DNA from: Psoroptes ovis
Taxonomy: Eukaryota; Arthropoda; Arachnida; Sarcoptiformes; Psoroptidae
Assembly (NCBI GenBank): GCA_002943765.1
Contig: PQWQ01000018.1
Coordinates: 767,501-831,500 of the forward strand
Direction: 5' to 3'
DNA length: 64,000 nucleotides
Shown piece by piece: positions 1-10,973 of this stretch. Both the position numbers and the translations under genes were made by a program. The notes beneath the pieces were generated by a model. The model had not been told where the DNA came from and ran no database searches. It worked only from the letters and a program-made list of their open reading frames with translations. Numbering within the stretch: position 1 is the first letter of the stretch; every line of letters starts with the position of its first letter.

Positions 1-427
1 CAATTAATCGGTTGAAAAAATTTGCAGACAATGTTGTCGATGTTGTAGTCGATGATGATGTACTCGATGATGATACTTTATTATCATTATTATTGTTAAT
101 GATGGACGCCACTGATGATGAAGATAATAATGAAGATGAGATCGAATCATTTCTATCGCTACTATTGTTATGATTTTGATTTGACGAAAATAATGTGGAT
201 TGTGAATCTTTGATCATTGATGATTTCGACAATGTCGGTGTCGATGAACCATTCGATTGTAAATCGGTAACATTTTTCGCCGAAAATTCGGCGGATCTTG
301 TTGTACGTAATCTAATATTATATGATGGATATTTCCAATTGATATCGCATTCTACCGTATTGATATTACCGATAATCACAATCAATATGGGTAATAATGG
401 TTGAATAACACTGAAAAATTTCATCAT
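1..427 (-). CDS. N-terminal part of a secreted or membrane protein, Ser/Asn/Thr-rich (runs off left edge)
   Basis: Read on the minus strand from ATG at 427-425 (a second ATG follows at once at 424-422), the frame stays open for 142 codons to the window edge. It begins with a typical signal peptide: M-M-K-F-F-S-V, then a hydrophobic core around P-I-L-I-V-I-I-G, with probable cleavage after T-V-E-C. A short ordered stretch follows (D-I-N-W-K-Y-P-S-Y-N-I-R-L-R), then a low-complexity Ser/Asn/Thr tract with several N-x-S/T sites. I do not recognise the family. The tract resembles the mucin-like stalks of receptors or cuticle proteins. The gene lies downstream of, and in the same orientation as, the dsRBD gene at 1701-3482. 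The 3' part is outside the window, and a splice donor near the edge cannot be excluded. Confidence 0.6.
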   Translation of the reverse strand, partial: MMKFFSVIQPLLPILIVIIGNINTVECDINWKYPSYNIRLRTTRSAEFSAKNVTDLQSNGSSTPTLSKSSMIKDSQSTLFSSNQNHNNSSDRNDSISSSLLSSSSVASIINNNNDNKVSSSSTSSSTTTSTTLSANFFNRLI

Positions 428-1700
428 GTTGTTTATTGAACAATGGTTGATGAGAATAAGAAAAAAAAATATTTGAAAATGACCAATAAATCAATCAATC
501 AATACATTTGATATAAAGCGAAATATTTCAACACTCAAATTAGTACACAAGAAATATTTGTCTCTTAAGATACACTTGGAAATATTTGATAATGAAATAT
601 CATTGATGTTTCATTATCAAAAATTTGTTGATATTTGATGATGACCAATAACCTTTGATGATAATTTTTTGACTAATAATTAACAAACATTAAGCAAACA
701 CTAATCACCACTATATTTCGTAGTTTATCACCCACAAATGAATAAATAATTTTGGTCAGTCAATCTATCAATCGATTAATTGAAAATCAAACAAAATTAA
801 TCCAATATTGAACTGAAAAATTCAATTATCATTTGAAATTTAAAATTTAAAATTGAATATATTGACCATACGATTTCGAGAAATTTCATTCATATTTCAT
901 TATATTGTTTCAAACAATGAAATTACCAAGAATTTTTCAAATTTGTTTTTATTCAATCATCATTCAATGTGTTTGATTGTTCATAAAAAATTTTCATTTT
1001 CATTTTCATTTAATATTCAAAATCAAATAAAACGGAAACAAAATTTTTTTTTTCATTAGGTTCGATTAAGATTGGCCAGATATCATCAATATTTCTTCAT
1101 ATATAACCAAATCAAGGCTATCATAGGATATCCTTTTATTTGGTGGTGGACAGAATTCATTCATTCATTGATCATCAATATATTCATCATCAATGGTACA
1201 TGTATTTATGATTGCGGATATAAATTTAGAAATTTTCTGCAAATGATACCAATTACCATGATGTAATGATAATTTTAAATTTCTGAATCGTTTTCAATCA
1301 TTCGATCATAGGTGAAATAATGTGGAATCAAATCAATAAATTTTTAATTTAAATTTTTTTTTATATTTAAATAATTTAAAATCAAACAAAATACAAATAC
1401 AAAATATTTTAAATATTTAGAAAATTTATACGTGGAAAAAAAATAAATATAAAAAGATTTATAAATAATAATAATAATAATCTTGATAGAAATATATTAA
1501 ATTATTTTTGACAAAAATAATAATTATTATGATGATTATAATAATTGATTCGTGCGATATTCGCTCTATTTGTTTATACCAAATAATAGATATCTAGAGT
1601 ATTTAAATTAGCTGATTATATTGAATTATGATTGAATAATAATCTCTTAAATTAAAGATTCGTGTTTGTTTTAATTTTTTCCATTGACCTCATATTATTA
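428..1700. other. intergenic AT-rich region
   Basis: This is the 5' flank of the secreted-protein gene at 1-427 and the 3' flank of the dsRBD gene ending at 1701. It is AT-rich with short direct repeats (TTTTCATTTTCATTTTCATT near 990-1010) and ATA/ATT runs near 1440-1560. The two forward open frames here (about 850-1266) have random composition and no similarity I recognise. It presumably holds a promoter for the left gene and a poly(A) site for the right one, but I cannot point to either. Confidence 0.5.
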
Positions 1701-3482
1701 TTATTTTTCATAAAATAAATTAGCTGCAATCAATTTATCGATAATCAATTTAGCTGCCATATTACGTGCGATGCGCAACGTTTCACCATTACCTTTAGCT
1801 GTAAAATGATGATCAATATATTGTTCAGGAATATTACGATTCAATTGTTGTTGTTGTTGCAAATTATTATTGGTCATTATTACACGACATGTAGCCCAAA
1901 ATTGTTGATTATCAAAATTTATATCATAATATGGTGGTGATAAATACATTCGAATACAATATTTTAATAATATTGCTGATGGACTTGTTTCAATGATTGT
2001 TGAACAATTTTCCGTACTATTACTATTACATAATAATGGTCCATAAATTGAAAAATGATTATGTGAACAAACATAATTTTTTGATGATAATAATGAACTT
2101 GAATAGCTGCGTATTATATTATTATGATTATTATTATTGTTGTGGCAACATTGTTTATCATTTTTACATCGATTATCGATTGTTGTTGTTGTTGATGATG
2201 ATGATACACATTCATTATTATTATTATGATGAACATCATTATTTAATCGCGGTTGTTTAGGTTGTTCTTCTTCCTCTTCCTCCTCTTCGATTATTGATTC
2301 AGCGATTAATGATGAATTGATAATAGCTGCCGCTGTTACGGCTGTATCTTCGTTCAATATCTCATCATACAAATCTTTACCATTTGTTGTTGTTGATGAT
2401 GATATGACTGAATCGGATGAGATTGCCGATGATGATGATGTAGATGAGCTTGATGATGATGATGATGATGTTGGTCGAGATGATGATGATAAAGATGCTG
2501 ATGATAGTGTCGATGAATTTGATGATGATGGTTCATTTTCAATGTATTCACTATTTTTCAATGGTCTTGATGATCTTCGAAATGATCGACGACTAAAATT
2601 TCTTAATGTATTCAACAACATTAATGATGATGGAAATAGATTGAATTTTTTACTTTTACTATCTGAAACGATTCGATCTGGACTGTTTAATTTTGGTGAT
2701 GATATCGTTGTTGATGAATTTGAACATTTATCACTGTCTTCCGAACTAACACCTTCATCTGATGATGTTTCAATGTGTTGATTTGAATTACATTTATTTG
2801 ACTGATCATTGTTAGGTGTCAATGCTGTCATATTTAATTAAATCGTTATGAAAAAAAAATTCAAAATAAAAAAACGAATTTAAAACTTACATCCACTTTT
2901 CAATGTAATCGAATCAATTCCATCGATCATACTCGGTGTCAGCGATTGTTGACCATCAAAATGATCGATTGCCATCGAAGCAAATGAACCGCTACGATTA
3001 GCTTTGGAAATATAATCAACACTAAACGATCGATTAATTTTTCCATTCGAAAGACGACGTGATAATGTACCGAATGAACGATTATTTGAACGTTTGATCA
3101 AATCTAAAATCGTATCAGGATCTTCATTATAAAACAAACGAATAGCATCTAATGCTGCCTTAAATTCTGCATTTCGTCTCGATAACCCTATACCTTTCGC
3201 ATAGATTACGTCATCAATCAATAATTGTACTGTATAATATTTATGCAAATTTCTTTTCTCTTCTTGTGTCAAATAATAAACAGGACCATGTAATCGCTTG
3301 TAACGACAATAATCTCTTAGTACTTGTTTAGGTCTTGTAACGGTTGCTGGTGATATTTTTGATTCAACATTGTTGGCCGTCGTTTTTGTTGTTGTGGTTG
3401 TCATCACTGAAACATTATCACGGTGATCATGATCATGGTCTTCAGCATCCTGATTATTATTCAAAATTGTTGTAGCTGGCAT
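1701..3482 (-). CDS. protein with two double-stranded-RNA-binding domains (dsRBD)
   Basis: Two exons, 3482-2891 and 2824-1701, join across a 66-nt intron (donor GTAAGT at 2890, acceptor ACAG ending at 2825) to give 571 residues. The phase is exact. An in-frame TAA just upstream of the ATG at 3482 fixes the start. dsRBD1 (about residues 51-118) has the family pattern P-K-Q-V-L-R-D-Y-C, G-P-V-Y-Y, Y-T-V-Q-L, A-K-G-I-G, then an A-A-L-D-A-I helix; the lysine cluster expected before that helix is reduced to R-R-N-A-E. A long Ser/Asn/His/Glu-rich spacer with a basic F-S-R-R-S-F-R-R-S patch follows. dsRBD2 (about 478-571) ends the protein with A-K-G-N-G-E-T and a M-A-A-K-L-I-I-D-K-L helix but no lysine cluster, as in dsRBDs that bind protein rather than RNA. 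The layout recalls Dicer partners (R2D2, Loquacious, PRKRA), but the spacer is unusually long and orthology is not shown. Confidence 0.7.
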
Positions 3483-5682
3483 TTTGATTGATTAGAATTA
3501 TTTGAGCGATTTGTTATCTATTGAAAAATCGGAAAAAAAACACAAAAATTAATCATTTGGATGCAAAACAACAGCAGTTCAAAACAATAATAAAATTCCA
3601 ATGTCAAAAATATTACAAAAATTTAAATTTTTCTGGTGATCAACATCATAAATAATGATGATGATCATAATTTACATTATTATGGAAAAATTATTCAATT
3701 TTAATTCTATTGGTGCACGCACGCATCTACACATTTAAACACAATTAAAAGATGATCAAACATATGTTGTTGATTGCTGTTGTGGTTGTTTTTTTTGATT
3801 GAAATGACATTGAAATCATTTAAAAATCAAATCTAAATTTTCGAAATTGTTTTGATTCATTCAATTCAAAAAATTGACAATTTCAAATCAATCATGGGAT
3901 CAATTTTGTCAGTTTTATGTGTGGCATATACTTGCTAACATATGACTACAATTCAAATCTTATTCGCATAATGTTCAATCAATCAACAAGATTCAAAATA
4001 ATAAATATGATAATTATAATAAATAATAAATAAATTATAAACCAGATTCAATTACCATAAATATTTACAACCAGTAACGACCTTCACAAACAATTTTGAA
4101 AGGCGTTTAATTTATAGATAAAATTGTTGATATTTTTCGTTTCTTTACTCACTTCTGATGTGGTTGCTGTTGATACTGCTGATGCTGGTGCCGATATGCG
4201 TACACCAAGAAAACCATTTAAACCATTCGAATCACGAGAATAAAATCAACAATCAACACATAAATAAATCAATTTAATCAACGCCAATTTAATCAACACC
4301 AAATCAAATGATAACAAAACCAAACAAATCAACCGAATCGAATTCGATGGTAAAATATTTGAAGTAAATTTGACGTAATTCACCTGAAATTCGTTTGAAT
4401 TTTGAGTAAAAACAAAAAACAAAACAAAAAATGTTTCAAATAAAAGTTGCAATATTCAAGCTGGGCAGGTATTTTATTAGGTGAGAATCATAGGTATTGC
4501 GCAATCATTGCGATTTGATTACAGTGAAAGAGTTGAAATACATTGAAACACATGTACAACAATCAAATACACAATGAGATGCAATTGTATTCAAATTACA
4601 CACCAAAACACAGACACTTTGCTCGAGGCTTGTTGAATAGATTTCAAAGAGTTATGTGAATTCGCTGATTCAATTGATTCAATCAATAATCATTTGATTT
4701 GTTTTGCTTGTAGCTTGTAGCCACATAACTCTACTAAACCTCAAACCTTTCAAGCATATTTACAAGTGTTTATTATGAACGATAACAACACAAAATAACA
4801 ACAAAGTCAACAACCACAATTAATTAAGCATCGATCATAAACATTCCTTGCTGTAATAGGCTTTCATTAATTTTGATTTTGAGGAATAAATTTTGATTCA
4901 ATTTGAATCAAATGAATTGAAAATATTTGAAATCATTACCACAATTGGAATTGATTAAAATTGATTGAATATGAATGAATAAATGAATCAAACACATGGA
5001 AACCACACAAATGAAAATTCAAAAATCGTATCAATCAATCAATTAACTCATTGATTCAATTAATTAATTTACAACATTGCTTTACAACTTTGACAAACTG
5101 GAAATAAATTGAAAAATGCATACAAATTACACATAGATTCACATAAATTCAAAACAAAATTAATCAAAATTAACCCGAAATTAAGCTAAACATCGAACAT
5201 GATGATCATTGAATGATGATTAAATTGTGGCAAACAAACAAAAATCGTAACTGTAAATATTCATAAATTCAAAGATCATTGAATAGTGTTTACCACTTTG
5301 GAAAATGGTGCTCATTTTCGAATCACAAAAAATAAAAGATTGATTTGATTTCAGATAATTTCGAATTAAATATTTACATGATAAGATACAACAACAACAA
5401 CAACAACAGATAACGACATGAGATACAAGATATTGACACTAATATCCAACATTTTTTGTGGCGTATTAAACAAAATTAAACAAAATAAATGTCGTAAAAA
5501 ATACATAATCATTATCAATGAATACTTAATCGTATTATATTTATTGAGAAATTACCATAGCAGCCTATTTCGAATCAAAGATTTAAGAGATTAATGATTT
5601 TCAGAGAAAAAAAGTAAAAAAAATTTTAACTGCTTTTTTAAAATCAATCAATGAGTCAACGGGCAATAAACGTGATGGTCAC

Positions 5683-5755
5683 GTTGTTGCTTTTTAGCAT
5701 TAAAACTGCTTTGCCCGAGTAAGGCTCGGGCATTTCTACTCTTAATAAGCTCAAT
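5683..5755. repeat. dispersed repeat copy A, with hairpin
   Basis: This segment aligns along its length with 8412-8485: both share an acgtt start, a tttttagc block, a CTCGGGCAT block and a similar tail. Inside copy A, GCCCGAG (5713-5719) and CTCGGGC (5725-5731) form a perfect 7-bp stem with a 5-nt loop. Just upstream, CGTGA-TGG-TCACG (5671-5683) is another perfect short inverted repeat. It is GC-richer than its surroundings. Probably a degraded non-autonomous mobile element. Confidence 0.45.
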
Positions 5756-7323
5756 GGTGACTGCTTAGGATACAATCAATGAGAAAATATTTCGACTACC
5801 GAACAATCACCAATAAATGAATGAATGCATTTCTTTGATTTTTAATTAAATTTAAAAGCAGGAAGCATGAAAAAATTCACGGAAAAAAAATCTTTTCACA
5901 TGATCTTTGTTGTGATTGTTGTTTATTATATAATCAATTCACCCACACAGGTATTGAATACACACAAACATAGCAAGCTTACACACACACACATAGACAC
6001 AAAACATTAAAATGGCTAATAACACCTACCTGTTGTTGAGTATTTCTTTAAATTTTTTTTTCTTATGTAAACAACAACAAAACACACAAAACAAATGGCT
6101 TTTACAAAGTGTGACTTATGCATGCATTCAAATAGCTTTTGGCTTTTAGATGTTGTTGCTGCTGTTGTTCATGGCACACTTGTGACAAAATTTTTTGTGA
6201 TTGTTGTTGTTGCCATCAATTGCCATCAACATTCGTGGTAATGATGGCCACAAATGATCGTCATTAAATCGTAATCAAAATAAATAAAACACATTTAAAA
6301 AATTGTGTTTGTTCCAAATGATAAAATATGAATGTGAGAAATGATAATGATGGCAGTGGTGGCCATCATGCAATATGACCATATTCATTCATTCATTTCG
6401 TACATTTATCACTTGTCATTATTTTTATTTGTTCAAAATGAAAAAAAAACAAGTTTTTTGTTTCATTTATTCATTTTTCATTATCTTCAATGATGATCGT
6501 ATATGAAGACTTGTGAATATTACAAAATATTCGGAGCTCTTTACTTGTTTGTATTTCACATTTAATTTCTTCATCATTTTCCAATGGCGACCATTGGCCG
6601 GTTGTTGCCGTCCATCATTATTTGCTCACCAATATGATTTTTGTTGATAATTCGAAATAATGGTCAATGGTGACCATATCGCTCCCTCTCTCTCAATCCA
6701 ACATATCAAGTTTAATTGTTAATAACACAAACGGGACACAGACGAAAAAGGACTAACCCTTTTGAATAATTTTTATACAAATGACTCCACACTGAAAGAT
6801 ATGGAGCATATATGATATATGATAATGAATTCAGATCAATTGTTAAGATATAAATGTATCGTATATTTTAAATTGAAAATTTTTATGACCTAATCATTCT
6901 AAATGATTGTGAAAATGATTAATATTTTTTAATCATTAATTATTCTCATGGACATCATGAGCGCATTGTTCGGCCATTTGTTGGTCGAACAAACACAAAA
7001 ACTTGTCGAAAATAAAACTTTTCGTGAAACAAAAAAAAAGTTGTGCCAATTTGATTCGTTCATTCATTTTCTATTCATGATATTCAAGATTTGTTCATTT
7101 TGTTTAATTCGAGCACTTTTGATAGGTAGGACATCGACCTACCATTTGTATGAATTAATTTGAAATGAGTGTTTTGATGAATAAAAACAATGCTTCATTG
7201 ATTTTCAATGATTATCAAAGAAAATTTCAATGAAATTTGAGTTTTAAGTTTGGAATTTTGTAAACAAAAACAACAACAAAAAAAACGTTCGAAATTATCT
7301 TCAAACTCAGGAAAAAAACTTAC

Positions 7324-7543
7324 CATAAAATTCATTTGATAAATCAAAGGATCGGTAGCTGCTGGAATTGTTGCTGTGGTTATGATCGACGGTTCTAGAT
7401 GATAATTCCATATGACAAACGATGGACAAAGAAGATTCAAATTCATTGATATTTTCGGTTGTTGATGGTTGATTATTTGAAACTGCTGGAACGATTCGGC
7501 CAATAAATGAGTCAACGAATCCAACGATTACAAGCGATTTTTA
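7324..7543 (-). other. exon-like open segment with splice donor (candidate exon of an unrecognised gene)
   Basis: On the minus strand the frame is open for 73 codons with a hydrophilic, protein-like composition (Q-P-S-T-T-E-N-I-N-E-F-E, then S-S-Y-R-S-F-D-L-S-N-E-F-Y-G) and ends at a consensus donor (G|GTAAGT, exon end 7324, phase 1). A CCAG or CAGCAG near 7488 could be the acceptor, and an internal ATG precedes E-L-S-S-R-T-V-D. I found no partner exon with matching phase, so this may be a lone exon or chance. Confidence 0.2.
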
Positions 7544-8127
7544 AATAGAATTTCAAAACGAAATTCAAACGATATTTCAAAGCGTTTTCGATGCGTGATT
7601 TTTTTTTTTTTTTTTTTGACAAGGAAACGTTCCAGGAATACTTTTGAAAACAAAAACGTTTCAACGACGAATTGAAAAAAAAAATGCAATAAATTAATCG
7701 ATTTAATAAATGTTTAATGGCGGTGTCAATGTACTGAAATTGGAAATTCAATGAAATTCAATTCATTTGAAATTCATATTTGTTTTGAATTTTGAATCTT
7801 TGAATTTCTTCATTTATTGAAATGTTGTTGGCATTGGACACAACGACAGCCGAACACACTCAAACACGAATGATATACGCAACAACACACATTTACACGA
7901 ACTCACTTTGAAACAAACAAACAAACTAAACGCACCTAAACAAAGGTAGCCACAGATAAACGAAATTATTTCAACGATAATTAATTAACTAATTAAACAT
8001 TTGAATGGATTATCAATGAATGATTGGTGTCTTTAATCTTCAGGAATATTTTGAGGAAGCTTTCATTTGATTATTTAATGATGATTTGATTTTTATTTGA
8101 TTGAATTTAATTCGTTTTTCGATGAAT

Positions 8128-8230
8128 TTACGATGCTTTAAAACCACTGATCATTCGATTAAACAACATTGAATCTTCCTTAGCGTAACGGCTATCGTTG
8201 AGCATTTGGCCGTATACGTATACAATACAA
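8128..8230 (-). other. short open segment with coding-like composition
   Basis: On the minus strand a frame reads V-Y-G-Q-M-L-N-D-S-R-Y-A-K-E-D-S-M-L-F-N and continues R-M-I-S-G-F-K-A-S before a TAA at 8130-8128. A GTAAAT that could be a donor overlaps this stop. It looks like a terminal or internal exon, but it is only about 35 codons long and I recognise no family. The opposite strand also has a short open frame here, so it may be chance. Confidence 0.15.
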
Positions 8231-8411
8231 ATACAAATCAAATGATTGATTTAAAAAAAAAATTATAAACGTTTATTGTTGTTGTTGTTGGCTGTTATTG
8301 TTAAAGGTATTGTGACTATTACGGTTACGCTTCATTGCTTGATAAGTTTTCAATAGAAAATATGAAGAGAAAATTTTTTCTGAAATTCAACAGTCGACAA
8401 CGTTCTGTTCA

Positions 8412-8485
8412 CGTTAGGGTTTTTAGCTCTCATACTGCCTATCCCGTCAGTGACTCGGGCATATTTCACTTTATAATATCTTGAT
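8412..8485. repeat. dispersed repeat copy B
   Basis: Degenerate second copy of the repeat at 5683-5755. The shared blocks are acgtt, tttttagc, actgc, and CTCGGGCAT followed by a similar AT-rich tail. The internal stem has decayed here: CCCGTCA and TGACTCGGG can pair only partly. Confidence 0.4.
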
Positions 8486-10560
8486 AAAGACAGTCCAAAT
8501 ACAATTATGGACATTCATTAACAGACAGTAAAATTTACGTTAAGGGAGAAAATTTCAAAATTCATGGACTGGTCTGAATATTTTACGTTATTTTCAATGC
8601 TTCATTGTTTAGTTTTTTTAATACAAAATATTATACTACGCGTGTTATAGCTACGCCTGACAGCAGCCACACAAATTTGTACATTACATCTATCGGCTGT
8701 CAAATTGAAGGAGTGGCTTATGTAAGGCTATTGTGGCCAAGTCAGAACGAAAATTCAAAATTCTAACGCATGTCAGTTTTATATGGCAATGTGCCGCCAT
8801 CTATTGGCACAAAATCAAAAACTAATCATTTAGCATTTTGTTGAAATTATTTAGCGCCATCTATTATCGTTGAAGTAAAACTATTTCAAAATTTGAAAAA
8901 TCAAAAATTTCAGATTGAACAAAGAAATCATTGAAAAATTTTGAAATTATAAGATCATATAGATCAATGGATGATTGTTGATGATCATGTATGAATGGAT
9001 GGATTTTTAATTCTGGATTTATTCATTGATATTGTTTTCACTGTCATCATTATTCATTTGAATGTTGATCCATCGATTGTCGATCAAAGAGTCAATGTGG
9101 AATTGTGTTCAATGAGGAAAATATGAAAACAATTAATGATGATATTATCGATAATTTCCGCATCAATGGCATGCCATTGACTAGATCAAAGATATTTTGA
9201 ACACTTCATCAAAGGATTCGATTTCCTCATGCATAGGACAATTGACTATGCGAAATTCGAAATAACAACAAACCACTCAGCTGATTAATGGATCAATTAA
9301 TTTGAAATATGAAATGGATCAAATCCATCCATCCATCAATCAATCGATCAATCAATCAATTGATTAATGTATCAATCATAAAAGAAGAGGAAAAAAATGT
9401 CAAATTTCATAATTAGTTCAAAGACTTCAAGTTTGAATGTCTATCATTTCGTTAATTAGCCGAATAATCAATTAAACGAATCAATTAATTGATCAATTAA
9501 TTAATTGATTGAAATAATGGAAAATGACCTTGAAATACTTGCGACACATGTCTTCAAATCTACTAAAAAAGAACATCAATGTCTTTTGCGGCCATAAATT
9601 ATCATTATCCACCAATGAAAATGAATTGAAACACATTAACATCAACAACATCATCATCATTTGCATCATTTGTATCAAATTTGTCTAAAAAAAAATGTAT
9701 GAAATAATGCCTTCAAACATTCAATAATCTTCGACACATCTTATCATCATACCTGTTTGGTGGTTCCTATCATACGTTTGTTCTTGTGTTTCTGCATGTA
9801 TGTATTTGTGTATGGTCATTGTGGTCATCGAATGGCCATGAACTGTGTGTGTGTGTATGGACTTGAAATTTTTCATTTTCGTTTGTTTGAATTTGTTCGC
9901 TTGTTGCCCCCACATCAATTGAATATGATCATCTCAAATAGATTTTTGCAAAAAAAAAAAAAAAAATTTTGAACTTGTTTGGGAACAAATTGAATAAATG
10001 AAATGAATTGAATTGAATTGAATTGAAATATTTGATATTTTAAATATTTGAACATATACAAACATAAACATAGACAAACACAATGATTTGAAAGACAACA
10101 ATTGCGCCAAACAGGATTTTGATCAAAATTAAAAAAATATTGTTATTTTATGGCATAGCAAATGGCAACAACATTCATTCATTCAGTCATTATTTCGTAA
10201 TGGTCATGGTCGTCATTGCAAGACTGAAAATCTGAAAATATCATTATTATTTTATGATTACAAACAAACAAATATACAAACATAATAATAATTATGATTC
10301 AATATGTAATTGATGAATGAATGAATGAATACAATTAATTTTTCAATGTAATATTTTCTCCATGCAATTTGAATATGAATTAATTTGAATTAATTCGATT
10401 TATTCAAATATTTAAATTTCAATTCATCATTAGCTAATTACCAATCAATCAAAATTGGCTATATTCGAATTCATTATCGCAGGCATCGATTGGCATCGAA
10501 CTTTGATCAAACTTATTTGCAACTAAACGATCATTGAATGAAGATTTATTTAATCACCAA

Positions 10561-10597
10561 AAGAAAATCAAATAAACAAACATAACTCAATCAACAG
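10561..10597 (+). other. probable 5' UTR exon end of the glutamate transporter
   Basis: The sequence ...ATCAACAG|GTAAGTG gives a consensus donor at 10598. The first good acceptor downstream, TTTTCATTTTCAG|TG, ends at 11792, so an intron of about 1.2 kb (10598-11792) would leave 11793-11913 as untranslated leader before the ATG at 11914. Only the donor, the acceptor and the layout support this. The 5' end of the exon cannot be placed. Confidence 0.35.
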
Positions 10598-10893
10598 GTA
10601 AGTGTCTTTGAATTTTTTGAAACAAAACAGCAATTTGAAACAACCTTTGATGAATGAATGATGCATAATGATAATTATTGAATTATTGCTATGAATGATG
10701 GCGGAAAACAACAAAAATAAAAAAAATTAAATTCACTTGGATCAATTATAATTGTATGACCACTATTTTTTGCGATCGTATACAATGAATGTGTTGATAA
10801 TTGAATGAATGAATACATATTAAATACATGGTGTTGATGATGATGATGAAGAATTGTTGAATTGTTTTGTTGAAGATATTGAATTAAAAATTA

Positions 10894-10973
10894 TTAGGTT
10901 GTCCTAAAAGTTCATTCCGCTTAATCAATAGAGTCGCTCAACGAAATCGGCCAAAACTTTCCGGACAGCCTAA
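10894..10973. mobile_element. 80-bp mariner-type MITE (palindromic), copy 1
   Basis: Starts TTAGGTTGTCC and ends with its inverted form GGACAGCCTAA, flanked by TA on both sides (892-893 and 974-975 after 10,000). TA target duplication plus a TTAGGTTGTCC terminus is characteristic of Tc1/mariner elements. It has no coding capacity. The internal part matches the copy at 56282-56361 almost base for base, so both derive from one short non-autonomous element. It lies inside the likely 5' UTR intron of the transporter gene. Confidence 0.75.

Larger units (their letters stand above)
3483..10560. other. 7-kb intergenic region between the dsRBD gene and the glutamate transporter
   Basis: Mostly AT-rich non-coding DNA with CAACAA/GTTGTT tracts, short CA and TGTG runs and GAATGAAT repeats. 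It is not empty. A two-copy dispersed repeat lies at 5683-5755 and 8412-8485, two CGCCATCTATT cores lie at 8795 and 8855, and three short open segments with coding-like composition lie at about 4090-4257, 7324-7543 and 8128-8230 (see separate entries). It must also contain the divergent promoters of the dsRBD gene (leftward) and the transporter (rightward), which I could not locate. Confidence 0.5.

Noticed and set aside
2317..2781. Forward-strand ORF of 154 codons, very Asp-rich
   Set aside because: It is the exact antisense of the Ser-rich spacer of the dsRBD gene (TCA/ATC-rich codons read backwards give GAT); the two-exon minus gene explains the region.
5713..5731. Stem-loop resembling a bacterial terminator
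   Set aside because: No bacterial context; it belongs to the dispersed repeat also found at 8412-8485.
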